Shown here: positions 31,841 through 43,333 of the stretch, in pieces
Numbering within the stretch: position 1 is the stretch's first letter
Layout of the letters: each line of letters starts with the position of its first letter
Source of the DNA: Cryptomeria japonica
Lineage: Eukaryota; Streptophyta; Pinopsida; Cupressales; Cupressaceae
DNA: 64,000 nucleotides
Direction: 5' to 3'
Assembly: GCF_030272615.1 (NCBI RefSeq)
Contig: NC_081408.1
Span: 310,538,383 to 310,602,382, forward strand
Translations under genes and position numbers: made by a program
The notes under the pieces: generated by a model
What the model saw: only the letters and a program-made list of their open reading frames with translations
What the model was told of the DNA's origin: nothing
Database searches by the model: none

Positions 31841-32765
31841 GAGATATGGAGGAAGTGGTGGATGTAAAGAGGAAAATACCAATGATAGAGAGATTTGAAG
31901 GGGAAGAAGGAGAGAGAGAGGAATAGATTGAGGGACCTAAGAGAGAGAGAGAGAGATCAAGTGAAAATAAATGGAGGAAGGAAGAGAAGGGTTGATGGAA
32001 AGAGAGGAGTATATTAGGGAGATTGGGAGAAAGGGATGAAAAAAGAGGGAAAGATCTAAGGGAGAGAGATTAAGTGAAAGAGGGATGGAGGGGTTGTGGC
32101 AAAGGGAGAACCCAAGTGAGAGAGATGGAGGGAGGGAGGGAGGGGTTGATGAAAATAGGGAGAGATTTGAAAGAGAGAAGAAGGGAGTGAAAGAATGGAA
32201 GAGAAAGAGGGGGGAGGGAAAGAATGCAAGGGAGATGGAAGTGATAGGATGGAGTAGGGACAAAGAGAGAGGGGGGGAGTGAAATAATGGGAGGGAGCGA
32301 AGGAGAGGGACGAGATAGGATGGGGGAGGGAGAAAGTGAGAGTGGGGAGGGAAAAAATGGGAGGGAGAGAGGGAGAGGGAAGAGATAGGATTGGGGGGCA
32401 GAGAGAGAGAGGGTGGGGGCGAGGGAAACAATGGGAGGGAGAGAGGGAGAGGGAAGATATATGATGGTGGAGGGAGAGAGAGTGGGAGAGGGTGATAGGG
32501 AGAGATAATTGAGAGAGAAAGAGAAAGGGAGAGAGACTTGAGAGAGAGTGTGTGTGTGTGTGAGAGAGAGAGAGAGAAGAGGTATGATGGGGGAGGGGGA
32601 GAGAGAGAGAGAGTGAGAGGGGAGGGAAATAATGGGAGGGAGAGAGGGAGACATAATAGATAAGATGGGGGAGGGAGAGAGAGAAAGAGAGGGTGAGAGT
32701 GAGAGAGACTTGAGATAGAAAGAGAAAGGGAGAGAGATTTGAGAGAGAGAGAGAGAGACAGAGAG
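31800..32765. repeat. Nearly 1-kb purine (GA) tract
   Basis: Almost pure G and A on the plus strand, built of GAGAGA, GGGAGGGA and similar units with a short GT block near 32549-32560. The long open minus-strand readings are S, P and L-rich artefacts of composition. Sub-blocks such as GATGGGGGAGGGAGAGAG recur, so it grew by local duplication. Confidence 0.92.
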
Positions 32766-32767
32766 AC

Positions 32768-33010
32768 TAGGACATGTGTTAGCCCTTAGGATCCTTAGGA
32801 CCTCATATGACCCCCGACAACACCATATGACCCCTTAGGACACCATATCACCCATGAGGACATCATATGGCCCCTTTTAACATCCTAGTACATGACATGA
32901 CCCCTTATGACACCCTATGACCCCTCAGGACAATATGATGTCCTAATGGATCATATGGTGTCCTAAGGGGTCATATGGTGTTCTAACACATGTGTGGGCC
33001 CTTAGGATCC
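32768..33010. repeat. CCATATGACCCCTTAGGACA satellite, short array
   Basis: Units of about 20 bases (ccatatgaccccttaggaca and variants) in direct orientation are followed by units in the reverse orientation (TCCTAAGGGGTCATATGGTG), ending ACACATGTGTGGGCCCTTAGG. The same array with the same ending occurs several times at 59.6-60.6 kb. Confidence 0.85.
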
Positions 33011-33429
33011 CATCAAGGAAACTTTAAGAAACCCCCCCTAAACAAGGTGCAAAAACCTAGCGAAAGCTGCATAATTCGTGAAGAAAATTTTAATTTTACT
33101 GTCAAATTTTTGCGGTTTACGGAGAAAAAATAATAATCTCCATTGGCAAGTTAGCCATGATCACTCAAAGTTTTTGAAAAATCCTTGTGAATTGTAATGT
33201 TTTTAAAACCAAAAAAATATTTGCATGGGCAAATTGTAATGTTTTTAAAACAATAAAAATATTTGCATTGGTGATTTCAACCTATTTTCAAACCATTAAA
33301 AAACAATATTGGCAATTTCAACCTATTTTCAAACAATAAAAATAAAATATTGGCAATTTAAAGCTATTTTCAAACCATAAAAAAAATATATTGGCAATTT
33401 CAAGATATTAAGTCATTAAAACACATGGC
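33011..33429. repeat. AT-rich short tandem repeats
   Basis: Repeated phrases TTGGCAATTTCAACCTATTTTCAAA and AATGTTTTTAAAAC..ATATTTGCAT-like text, three to four loose copies of about 50 bases. No coding potential. Confidence 0.6.
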
Positions 33430-34190
33430 ACACAGTCGTGAACTCTCTGCTTGAAAGATTGCCCATTAGAAAATCTCACAACCTAGCGACAAGCCCTTAT
33501 GACTCTATCTCCAACTCACAAACTGAAAATGCTAAGTCTCCATAACCTTGAGATCTAGTGACAGAGGGAAACTGAATTGCCACTCGCCGATTCTTGACCA
33601 CAAAATGTTAAGTCCTCGTCACTGCAGTGACTTGGAGATAGTGGTAGCTTTAACCCTTGTCCTGTACTCACCAACATAAAACTGTTTATCTCTTAACCAC
33701 TAGCACTTCACTCGCCAGATTGCGGCTTGATCAGGTCTTCAAACATTTAACTTTGCAAGATGGCGATAACCATAAAACTTAACCACAAATTATCTAGTCA
33801 CTAGCTCGAGACCAAAAATGCTAACATTAAACAAATATGAGAGTTAGCGACAACTGTATAAAATGAGTTACTCACTAACTCTCACAGCTATAATGTATGA
33901 CATAAGACCAACTTGAGACCTCACAACCAAAGCAATTTCATTAACAATTTCTAGCTTGGTAACATAAAATGCTAACACCCAAAAAGCTAGAGACCTCGCG
34001 ATGTAAACCCAAACCAACTTGTCACCAGCTCATGGCTTGATCATGTCTTTAGATATTTTACCTTGCGAGCTGGCGATAACCATAAAACTTAACCACAAAC
34101 TATTTGCTCGCTAGCTTGGAACCTAAACATGCTAACTTTACACAAACATGAGAACTAGTGACAACTGTGGTGGCAAGCTAATATGTACAA
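33430..34190. repeat. Degenerate repeat region shared with 54.6-55.7 kb
   Basis: Loose units containing GCGATAACCATAAAACTTAACCAC and variants of CTCGCTAGCTCG. A segment at about 33865-34020 matches about 55410-55565 closely in the same orientation (for example ACTCTCACAGCTATAATG and TAACATAAAATGCTAACACCC). No ORF. Confidence 0.7.
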
Positions 34191-36331
34191 GGAATTATTA
34201 AGGCTTGGATGCTAACTCATTCCTGAGGGACTAGTTTGAAGGTTTCTCCTGAGTCGAGGTTGATTAGACAAGCGAGGAAAATAGTTTCAAAGGCATAAAA
34301 GGATTGGATAGCTTCTGAGTTAGACATGGGAGATCACGGATTTCTCTAAGAAATCAGAGCTCAGGTTGCTTATTGTCAAGGATTCTGAAGCATAATTTGT
34401 CCAATGAAGGAGGAATAAAATCAGAACAAAATTGTTCACAATAGATGAGCCTTAGCAGGATGCAGTGGATTTGATAGGCATGACTTCTAGAGTCTATTGT
34501 CATGTTGAAAAACACCAAAATGATGATTTTTCACATGAATGAGCATCACCAAATGAAGTGTTGAAAGGCTATAAATACAATGGAGTGGTGACTTAATTGG
34601 TAGAAGAGAAAAGAAACCTTTTTTATTTCCCAAGTGATTTTTTCCTTAGAAAGGAGGATGATGTTTGAGTAGGATTGTGCATGGAGTTGTTGTGTGCTCT
34701 GTGATACCAGATGGGTGTTTTATTGTTTTCTCCTATGTGAATTTATTTATTGTCAGAGGGGTTGTGAAAGTGAGAAGGATTGCTAGAGGGGGTGTGAAAT
34801 CCTTTTCTTATCAAGAAAGGCCAAGCATGGCACATCCTCTACTTCTACTCTGCCACAGGATGGTAGGGGGTTTGAAGAAGGAGCCTGCAGAGGAATGAAA
34901 GAAGGATTTGTTTGGGTGGGGAGTGGCAGCCAATCATCTTTGTGACAACATGGAGGTTACAACCCCTCCCCAACATATTACATTTACCCTAAAGCTCCTC
35001 TATCCACTTTCCCTGATCGTGGGCATGAAGGCTCAAGATCGTCTTTCCATTTTCTCTATTATTGGGCATGAAGGCTTCCTCCTTTATTTGGAAATGATTT
35101 GTTGGATAGAACATAACATCTCACATTCCATTCGAAGGCATTGGGGTGATAATGGCATGGCTCAAGCAGCTTTGCAAGTTGTATAGTCATTGGAGTTTAT
35201 TTTTTGGTTCCAGTAGTGATTCTAGACTCTAGGTAAAGGGAGCAAGTTGTATAGTCATTTATAGAGAAAATGAAAAGCATTTAGTGTCAAGCTTTGTGCA
35301 AGTTCTTGAAGGAGTTATATATATATATATATTTATGTTGTGACGTTCAACAAAAGTAGTAATTTAACTCAATAGAAATTAGATTATGATCTATTTCTCT
35401 CTGGTGTATAATTCTATCTCTTTCAAATGATCAAAATCATGATTTTTAAGTTTTTTCATTTGTTGCATTGTTATGGTGTATGTAATTTTTCATTTAATGC
35501 TTCCTATTATGCCCAGGAATGCAAAATTTCTGTTAGTCTGGAATTATATTCCAACTTTATGGAGGAGGGAAAACATGTACATGATAGTCATAGAACACCT
35601 CCATATATATTACATAAGCATCCATAGCATATAAAATCATAAGAGTATTAAGAATGAAAGTATCAAACACCACAATTCATAGGAATACAACATAATTAGT
35701 AAAACATGCATGCAACTCAATTAAAGGGAATATCTTTTGAGGATCCAATTCCATGATAGATGTTATAGACAAATCACAATTTCATAATCAAAGGCAAACA
35801 AGAAAACATATTCACCCACAATGAATCAACTATTATAATTGGAAGGTCACTTCACCAAGTCAACATCAAGACAACAAACTAGTGCCTTATCCTAGGGCAC
35901 AAAGTCACTTACACTTCAAAGACAACCTAAAAATAAACTTCAATAAGATTAATTTGCAAATAAATAGGAATGAATATGACATTACATACACAACCTAGAT
36001 TCATACGTAAACTAAAAAACCCTTGACCATTCAATTCACAGTGAAAACATAAATTCAACACAAAGACAATTATGTGAAGAGCTCAAACTACAAATTATAT
36101 TGATATTATATTCATAATGATATCAAAAAGTAAATTCAAAATGTGATTCAGCTATGCACTTATAAAATTCTTGAATAGTTGAACTATTATAACTATATCA
36201 GAGTTTTCAACGTCAATAAAAGTGGCCAACTAACCATCCCTCTCTACTGATCAAAAAGAAAACGTGGCCATCCCTCTCAAATTAATCTTGGAATCCTTTT
36301 ATAAGATGAGGATTCAACAAGCTTAAAATTA
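34191..36331. other. Non-coding stretch with a TATA box and two short open frames
   Basis: CTATAAATAC at 34569-34578 is followed by two short plus-strand open frames (34665-34898, 77 codons; 34908-35186, 92 codons). They have no recognisable motif, and the second is in a stretch with internal repeats (GGGCATGAAGGCT twice). They may be leader sequence of an LTR or chance. From 35.2 to 36.3 kb the DNA is AT-rich with no feature beyond a short TA run near 35321. Confidence 0.35.
34569..34578 (+). promoter_or_regulatory. TATA box
   Basis: CTATAAATAC, identical to the boxes at 991 and 24429. No downstream gene is recognised. Confidence 0.35.
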
Positions 36332-38482
36332 CTATGAGGAATCTTGGGTAGCAACCTGACATTTCTTCTTTTGCTTTAGCGTGGCTTGCCACCTGTCCAC
36401 CTCTTTATCTGTTGGCCAACTAAATGCCTTTACCTCTTCCAACTTTGCAATTGAATCTATCCATCTAGCATCTGTAGCTTCCCTGGCCTCAACAATAAAC
36501 TTTGCATGGTCAACTTCAACCTTGAACAGTGAATCAAGCATACCGTTAAGGAAATCAGCATCAACCTGTTCATCTATATGCTTGATTATTTCTTCTTCCT
36601 CCATAATCAAATCAAATTTGCTGGTCCAGTCAAACACTAATTTCAAATCTCCATTACTACCATAAATTGAAGGCACCAATTTACTATAACCTTCCCCAAA
36701 TCTGCAATTTTTCATTTATAAGCACTTCCTTCCCTGTGAAAAATGCATAAGCTGCATTCATTACCTCCACCATGTCTTTAGTGTCACTAATCTTGGGAGG
36801 GAACTCATTACTATATATCATTGCAATATCTAGCTTATCCATTAATCTGCTTCTTCCTGACCAAACATTGAATAAAGGTACAAGAAAAGCGACAGCCTCA
36901 GAGGATGTTTTACTTGCCTCTTTCAAAGAAATGTGCAAATCATGCACTACCATCAATTTTACTTTCAATACATTAATCTTATGTTTCAGAATTCTTGACA
37001 TAACATAAACAGCCTTGACATTTTGTTCCTTTTCAAGATTTTCAATTTTCTTTGTGTATTCCTCCATTTTTGTTGTTACATCACCTGGTATTTCTTGTAC
37101 TTATTATGTAATCTATATTGGAGGGGGCTCATTTGCAATTTTTTCTTCCAACTCCACTAACTCTTCCTCCAGAGCGCCCTTCTTCATTAGTGTCTCTTCA
37201 TATTTTTTAGATAATGCAATTAATTGGCTATATGTTTCTATTTATCTTCTTGATGAATCCTCTATTTTTGATAAATTCATGAAAGAAACTTGAGTAAAAA
37301 ATGAGGCAATCTCTGTGTCAGTTGTGTTCTACAAATTCTAGATCATTCTATCATCTTTCTTTTATACTTGGATATTTAAAAGGTGGGGCTTTTGAGTGGA
37401 AGGGGCCAAAGACCAAGCAGCAAGTGTCTTTGACTTAGAATTAAATCTCGATCCTCTTATTACATCTCTAATTTCAAATTTAGTTTTAAACATTGGGTCC
37501 TCTTGCTTCCTAATCTGATCAATAATAAAAATAGACTGGATATCCCAGTCAGGCATCATAATCATACCAGTACTCTTAATCAATTGTCTTACCTATTCCA
37601 CAGATATTTGTTCCCTGTTAGGATCATATTCCTGTAGTGCCTTAATGATCTCCTCTTTCTTTTCTACATTTCCTTCCTCTATGATCAAATTTTGTCTTAA
37701 TTGATTTTGTTTCAACCTTGTCAAAAAAATTTTAAATTCATCTAACTTAATAAAGTCATCATCTTTCATGAACTCATTTGACAACATCACACGCTCATCA
37801 AATCCTTGAGCAAGGGCTTCATTTGTTTCTCCGCGTTCTTCGTTCTGCCCTGCTTCTCTGAGATGTGTCCTTATTTGATGAAAGTAGTGTCCTTGTTCTA
37901 TAACAATTTCTCTAGCAGAGTCTCTCCTCACAATTGTACTGACCTCTTTGGATTTTTGTTTCTTTGTAGTTGACACTCGAGTAGATTGAACTTCATCCCC
38001 ACTCACTACATCATCAAGAGACACACTAAGTGGTCTCTTTCCATCTGAAGAATGTCCATCTTTGGGATCTTGTTGCTAAGCAACCACTTCTAGAATTTGA
38101 GGCATTTTTTTCATCAAAGTTTCATATAAACTCAACATTCTGTTAATCCTCTCTAGGCACGGGTTATCAGGGCAAAAACCTAAGAAACTAGGGTCAACAA
38201 CCTTCAATTCTGCTTCAACTCTCATCAAATTTTTCCATTTTCTTCTCCTTTCTTGTACTTCCTCTTCTCTCAGCAAATTTCTAACCACATCTTCATCATC
38301 CAATGGTTCATGGTCCTTTATTTTGGCCCAAGGTGTCATATTTGGAAATGCACATTTATTAAATTGTTCAAGATCACATAATCCAGACACAACATTAACC
38401 AACCTATACTATTTAAGGAAATTGTTTACTTCATCAAAGGAACTCCTACCAATGGTAAAATCAGACACAACCCAAAGCCTAG
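36332..38482 (-). pseudogene. Unknown ORF, C-terminal half, split by element H
   Basis: One minus-strand frame runs from 38482 to 36684 (about 600 codons) with several stops, then shifts by one base and continues to 36332. The protein is hydrophilic, rich in E, K, D and Q, with long coiled-coil-like helices (KKEEIIKALQEYDPN; KKYEETLMKKGALEEELVEL) and no Cys/His cluster or catalytic motif I know. At its N-terminal side it is cut by the LTR of element H. The other half is at 52992-54236. Removing the element and one copy of its target-site duplication puts the two halves in register. It could be a structural ORF of an old retroelement or a decayed host gene; I cannot tell which. Confidence 0.55.
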
Positions 38483-41148
38483 GAAGATGTGAGGCTCTAT
38501 CCCGAGCCGTCATAGCATTTCAGTTATTTTCATGTTGGACCTATTTTGTATATTATATTTTGATACATTATGGACCCAAATTTTATATGATCTCGTGGTA
38601 TGGATAACATTGATATGATTATCTCATTTACTCTGATTTGTAGTACTTCATTTTTATACTAGAAATTATGGATCTATGCTCTATAAATGATTTAATTCCA
38701 TGTTTATGAGGATGATGCCATTTAGTAGATGATTGTATGTGGATGTTATCAGATAATTGGATACTTGATTTTTATAACTGAAATTTTATGCAATGTCTGA
38801 ATTGTATTATTTTGATAATATTATATGTGATTTTTGGAATTACTAATGTGCAAGTGAGATGTGTAGGAAAATTATTCCATGTGACCATGGAAATTATTTG
38901 GAGAATCAAGCCTAGGCTTATGTGCAATTGTAAAGAAAGGGGTTGTCTATTTGGAGAGACAACCCCTCATTTATAAATGCATTTTAATTTGTAAATGTTA
39001 TGCTTGGATGTGTGTTTAATTTGGAAATTGTTTAATTTATAAATTCCAAAAGAAAATGAACATTTGCCATGTGTAATCTAGTAATGTGTAATTCTTTTTG
39101 TAGTGTCACTTGACACATGTTGTAGGATGAGTTGGCATTTTCATGTCTCTTTCAAGGAAATTTATTTTACCAATGCTTATATTTTGAATTATCCTAAAAT
39201 GGTCCCTAGTAAACCTTCGACAGGGAGCCATTAGAAAGGTCAACTCAAGGTTGACCCGTAGGTAAACTTTGGGTGGACTTCTAGGGGGTTAAACTAATTC
39301 TTCGGGTCAAGTTAGGGCATTTTTAGAAGGCCATATGATGTAACTATGGATGAAGGCCAAATTTATCCATGTGTCCACTCCGTAGGGCCTACTTAACCTC
39401 TCCAAAAATTGAGTTTCCCTAGTTGGCCGAATTTCATCTTTAGAAGAGCCTTCCTAGGTTAGATAACCCTCCTCATGAGTGGCATTGCTCTTCCCCATTC
39501 TTTTTACCCTTTTTGAAATGTCTTGGCTAGAGAGTCTGTAAGGTATTGGGAAGACCAACCAATGAACATCCTTCACCCTTTCCAAGTGGGTTGGAAGGAG
39601 TGAGTAGTGTCTTCATAGGGAATAATTTGGGAGGGAGAAGTTTGATCACCCACTCTCCATTTTAGAGACATAGAATTTTTGAGGAATTTTCGCTAGTTTT
39701 TGGGAAGATTTTTGTTAAGTTTTGAAGAAGAAAAAGTTGTGGATTTGGGTAGCTCTCCTACAACTTCTTTTACCCTTTTGGCAGATTTAAGGTTGGTTGA
39801 GCTCCTATCTCTTGTATGATGTTATTTTTCTGAAAATATTATGGTTGTAGTTGTTTTCCATTTCTGTTGTTTTTTTTATATGTGTAGGAAGATGTAGGGT
39901 TCTTCCTTATGTGTTTTGGTTGAGTTTTTTATTTTATGTTTTTGTTTTGGGAGTTTTCAAGGCCAAACTCACCCTTGGGAGGGTAGCGTGGCCTTGGGGT
40001 GAAGGGTTGTTTGACAACCTATGAGTGAGAGGCTCTCTTTGGAAGAGAGTGATTCTCAAGGGATTTTTGTGACCCTTGCTACATTGTGATTTGTTTATGC
40101 AATGGGGGTCATAAGGGGAGTTTTGTTGGCTTGTATGCCTTGGGGGACATAAGGGATTGTAGGGACAAGTTTGGAACTTGTGGATGTGTTTATTTGCAGC
40201 CTTGTTATGGCATTATGTTCTCTATTTCTAGAATTCTCCTCGAGGTACATAGTCTACCTTCACCCCATTTGAAAAGTCACATATGTGATGATATTGTTTA
40301 GCCTTGGGTTGGGAGTGTCTTTTGTTGTTATGATTTTTTTTCTTGTATGTGTTTGAATGTGTGTTTCCTGCCTAGCCTTGATTCTCCTAGCTTGGGGGTG
40401 GCTTCTAGTAAGCCTAGGTTGGGAGGTGAGCCTCCATGGTCACAACCTTCAAGTTTTATTGCAGGTTTTGCTTAAGAAAAAATTGGAAATGAAGCTTTGG
40501 AATGATCCTATTGTTGTATTTAGTTGCAAAAAAGAAAAATATTTCCTATTGTATTTTAGTAGCAGAAAAGAAAAAAAAAAAGAATTTTCTTATTGTATTT
40601 ATATTGCAGAAAAGAAAATGTAAAAAAATGTATTTTATTTGAAGTATATTTCCTTGCAAAGTGAAGAATGCATTGCTGAAGTTATCTTTTAAATGTTATG
40701 TAGTTATAGGAAAAGATTAACTATGAATGTTTAGTTTTTTCTTTTTAATCTTACATTGCATCTTGCTATTATTATTTAATGAATTTTAGAAAGATATAAA
40801 TTTGCAGTTGTAAATAAATTAATTTCTGCTAATTTTTCTATTCCATAAATGCATATTAAGTAGAAAAATAACCAAACCTAGATAATGATAATACATTAGA
40901 TATTGCAATTTATTGTATCAAATGTTTTTTTCAAAAATGATAGTTGCAGTTGTAGATAGAAATATTCTGTCACATTTTCCATTCTGTAAAAGCAGTAAAT
41001 AAATCTAGTTATAGTTATTTAAATTAAATGTTAGCTATATGTCATTTGAAAAAAAAATTAAAAAAATTACTCTACTCTATTTATTGAAATGACCTGCTCT
41101 AAATAATGTAAATGCAGACTTAAACCTGTAAACATATATATTCTCATA

Positions 41149-41150
<2 letters not shown>

Positions 41151-41227
<77 letters not shown>

Positions 41228-41420
41228 ACAAGACATTATACTAGTAGTTGTATATTTAAAACTAAGCTGATGCTCTTTTAAAAAAAAAGGGGATATAAAA
41301 TAGACATATATGCTGCCTTTATATTAAAAAAAATATATAATGAAATATTAAAAAGTTGGAAAAAGAAATGCATTTCTTTTTGGGTTGTTTTAATATTTGC
41401 TCGTGTTGTGATTATTGTAG

Positions 41421-41467
<47 letters not shown>

Positions 41468-41593
41468 ATTGACATTTTATAATCTGAGAAGAAATAGGTT
41501 GCAAAACTTATATTTTGGTTCATTCTTCAGGTATGCAGGTCTGCATACATATATATTTATATTTATATAAATATCTATATACTTATACATATA

Positions 41594-41632
<39 letters not shown>

Positions 41633-41673
41633 ATATATATATATATATATCTATATATATATATATATATATA

Positions 41674-41707
<34 letters not shown>
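41151..41707. repeat. TA microsatellites in the 5' LTR of element H
   Basis: Three long (TA)n arrays separated by LTR sequence. At the matching place in the 3' LTR (50800-51200) the arrays are much shorter or absent, so they expanded after insertion. Confidence 0.9.
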
Positions 41708-41710
<3 letters not shown>

Positions 41711-41749
41711 AAATAAACTTAATAAAAAAAATAAACTCAAACCCTCATC

Positions 41750-42130
41750 CCCGGAACCGAAGCTCCACGTGAGAAGCCATGGGTGACTCAGGCCCCTCTA
41801 TGGGCCGCAACCCACAGGGGTGCCCAAGGCATCACGATGCCCCTAGGGGTGGTGACTCATAGGGGCGCCTGTGGTGCCACTGCGGGCCGCAACCCGCAGG
41901 GGCGGCCTCGACCGCCATTGCGAGTTGTGTCCTGCAGGGACGCCATGGTGTCGCTGCGGGCTGTTACCCCCAGTGGAGGCCTCTTCCGCCACTGTGGATG
42001 ATCACCATTGCAGCCACCGCCACCGCCTTATGAATTATGTTGCCCCCTTCTTCAATAAACCTGCAACCCCCATGCTTGACACCCCTGCCCCCCCTCTCTC
42101 TCCTTCGGCTCCATTAAACCTACACACACA
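41750..42130. repeat. GC-rich minisatellite block, 5' LTR of element H
   Basis: The sole strongly GC-rich stretch in an otherwise AT-rich LTR. Phrases such as GGGCCGCAACCCGCAGGGGC and CAGGGACGCCATGGTG recur at 40-60 base spacing. The matching block in the 3' LTR (51290-51900) has a different copy number. Confidence 0.8.
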
Positions 42131-42238
42131 CACCATGGGCAAAACAAAAGAAAAATATGAAATGTTGGAATAAGAAACCCCAACCCATTTTTGGGTTAGG
42201 GTTAGCATTTAAAAAGATGAGAGAATAGATAAACAAGC

Positions 42239-42266
42239 AACCCTAACCCAATTTTGGGTTAGGGTT
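42239..42266. other. Hairpin with telomere-like arms
   Basis: AACCCTAACCCAA (42239-42251) and TTGGGTTAGGGTT (42254-42266) are perfect 13-bp complements with a 2-base loop. A second, imperfect pair (CAACCCATTTTTGGGTT) lies at about 42181. The 3' LTR has the same structure near 52015-52042 with one mismatch. Confidence 0.85.
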
Positions 42267-43205
42267 TACTTAATAATAAGGAAATGAAATATTAGATTAG
42301 TATATTAAAAAAAAGGATAAATCAATCCTAGTTAGGGTTTGAAATTAAATATTAATAAAATGAGAAGATGGGGAATTCTTTTTAAAATTTGAAAAAGAAT
42401 TTCCCCCCATTTGCCTATAGCCATATGTAGGATTATTTAACCCTTAATTATTGACTAGGGTAAAGTTAGTTTTTAATATAGATATTATAGGGATTAATTT
42501 TTATATAGCAATATTATTCTCATAATTGAATAAAATTTATTAACAAGGCTTACTAATGAGAATATTATATAGTTATATCTCATATTTAATTAAATATGGA
42601 TGTTAGGTTAAAATTCCTTTGGGGGATTTTATTAATGGAATTTTTTAAAGGCATAATGTAAAATTTTAGTCCCACGAGGTCATTATTGGTCAAATATTTA
42701 ATAGTTGAAATTTAAATGTCTAAGGGGATTTAAAATTTGACTTTAGTATAAAATGAAATTATATGGCAAATATAATAATTGATTTGGTTAACTTTATTAG
42801 TTATATTTTAAAAGTGTAATCGCATACGTTCAATTAATTAATTTTATTATGAGATAACATCATCATTATTTTTATTTAGTCTTGAGTATTTTAATACTAT
42901 TGAGATAATTAATATCTCCCTCGAGAATTTTCATTAGAGGAAATTAATTAGTTTAATTAGATTAATTAATTAAGTTGAGATGACCCCTTTTAGGGAATAA
43001 TTAGTTTTCTCTAATTATTGTTGCCATATTGATTTGGTTAATCAAATCAACTTTAGTAAACCATTCTATTTAACCCTGAGTTAACCCATAGTTAAGACAA
43101 AACTTATTTAATCCATTTTTTATTGTAGATTATTTAATGAATTTATGTTGTTTTAAAAAAAAAATTGTTGTTCTACTTTTGCCCAAAAGTTTGGGCATGA
43201 CATTT

Positions 43206-43216
43206 TGGTATCAGAG
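43206..43216 (+). other. Primer binding site of element H
   Basis: TGGTATCAGAG three bases after the LTR end; the next base is T where the consensus has C. Confidence 0.85.
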
Positions 43217-43333
43217 TAAGGTTTCCAACACTAGGAACCTTTCTCCACTACGTTTCGATTTTAATATTATTTTCTTTAAGAATTGTTACTAATTTTAATT
43301 ATTTACTTTATTTTATTTTATTGATCATTAAGG

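Larger units (their letters stand above)
38488..43202 (+). repeat. 5' LTR of element H (4,715 bp)
   Basis: Starts TGTGAGGC and ends GGGCATGACA. It contains three long TA microsatellites (about 41151-41222, 41424-41464, 41590-41707), a GC-rich block (41750-42130), a telomere-like hairpin (42239-42266), and three loose copies of a 45-bp unit TTGTATTT..TTGCAGAAAAGAAAA (40510-40620). Open stretches inside are not genes. Confidence 0.9.

Noticed and set aside
31607-32654. Long open frames up to 194 codons across the CT/GA tract
   Set aside because: Composition artefact of simple repeats: peptides are almost entirely S, P, L or E, R, G in several frames at once.
34665-35186. Two short open frames downstream of a TATA box as a possible host gene
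   Set aside because: No motif, no splice-supported extension visible, internal repeats; kept only as a non-coding stretch.
36381-37293. Plus-strand open frames of 78-94 codons
   Set aside because: They are shadows opposite the longer minus-strand unknown ORF, which has coiled-coil-like protein character.
41278-41772. Open frames rich in Y and I over TA arrays
   Set aside because: TA dinucleotide runs read as IYIYIY in any frame; no gene.
42170-42270. Interstitial telomere array
   Set aside because: Only a few TTAGGG-like units in an inverted arrangement; it is a hairpin inside an LTR, not a telomeric tract.
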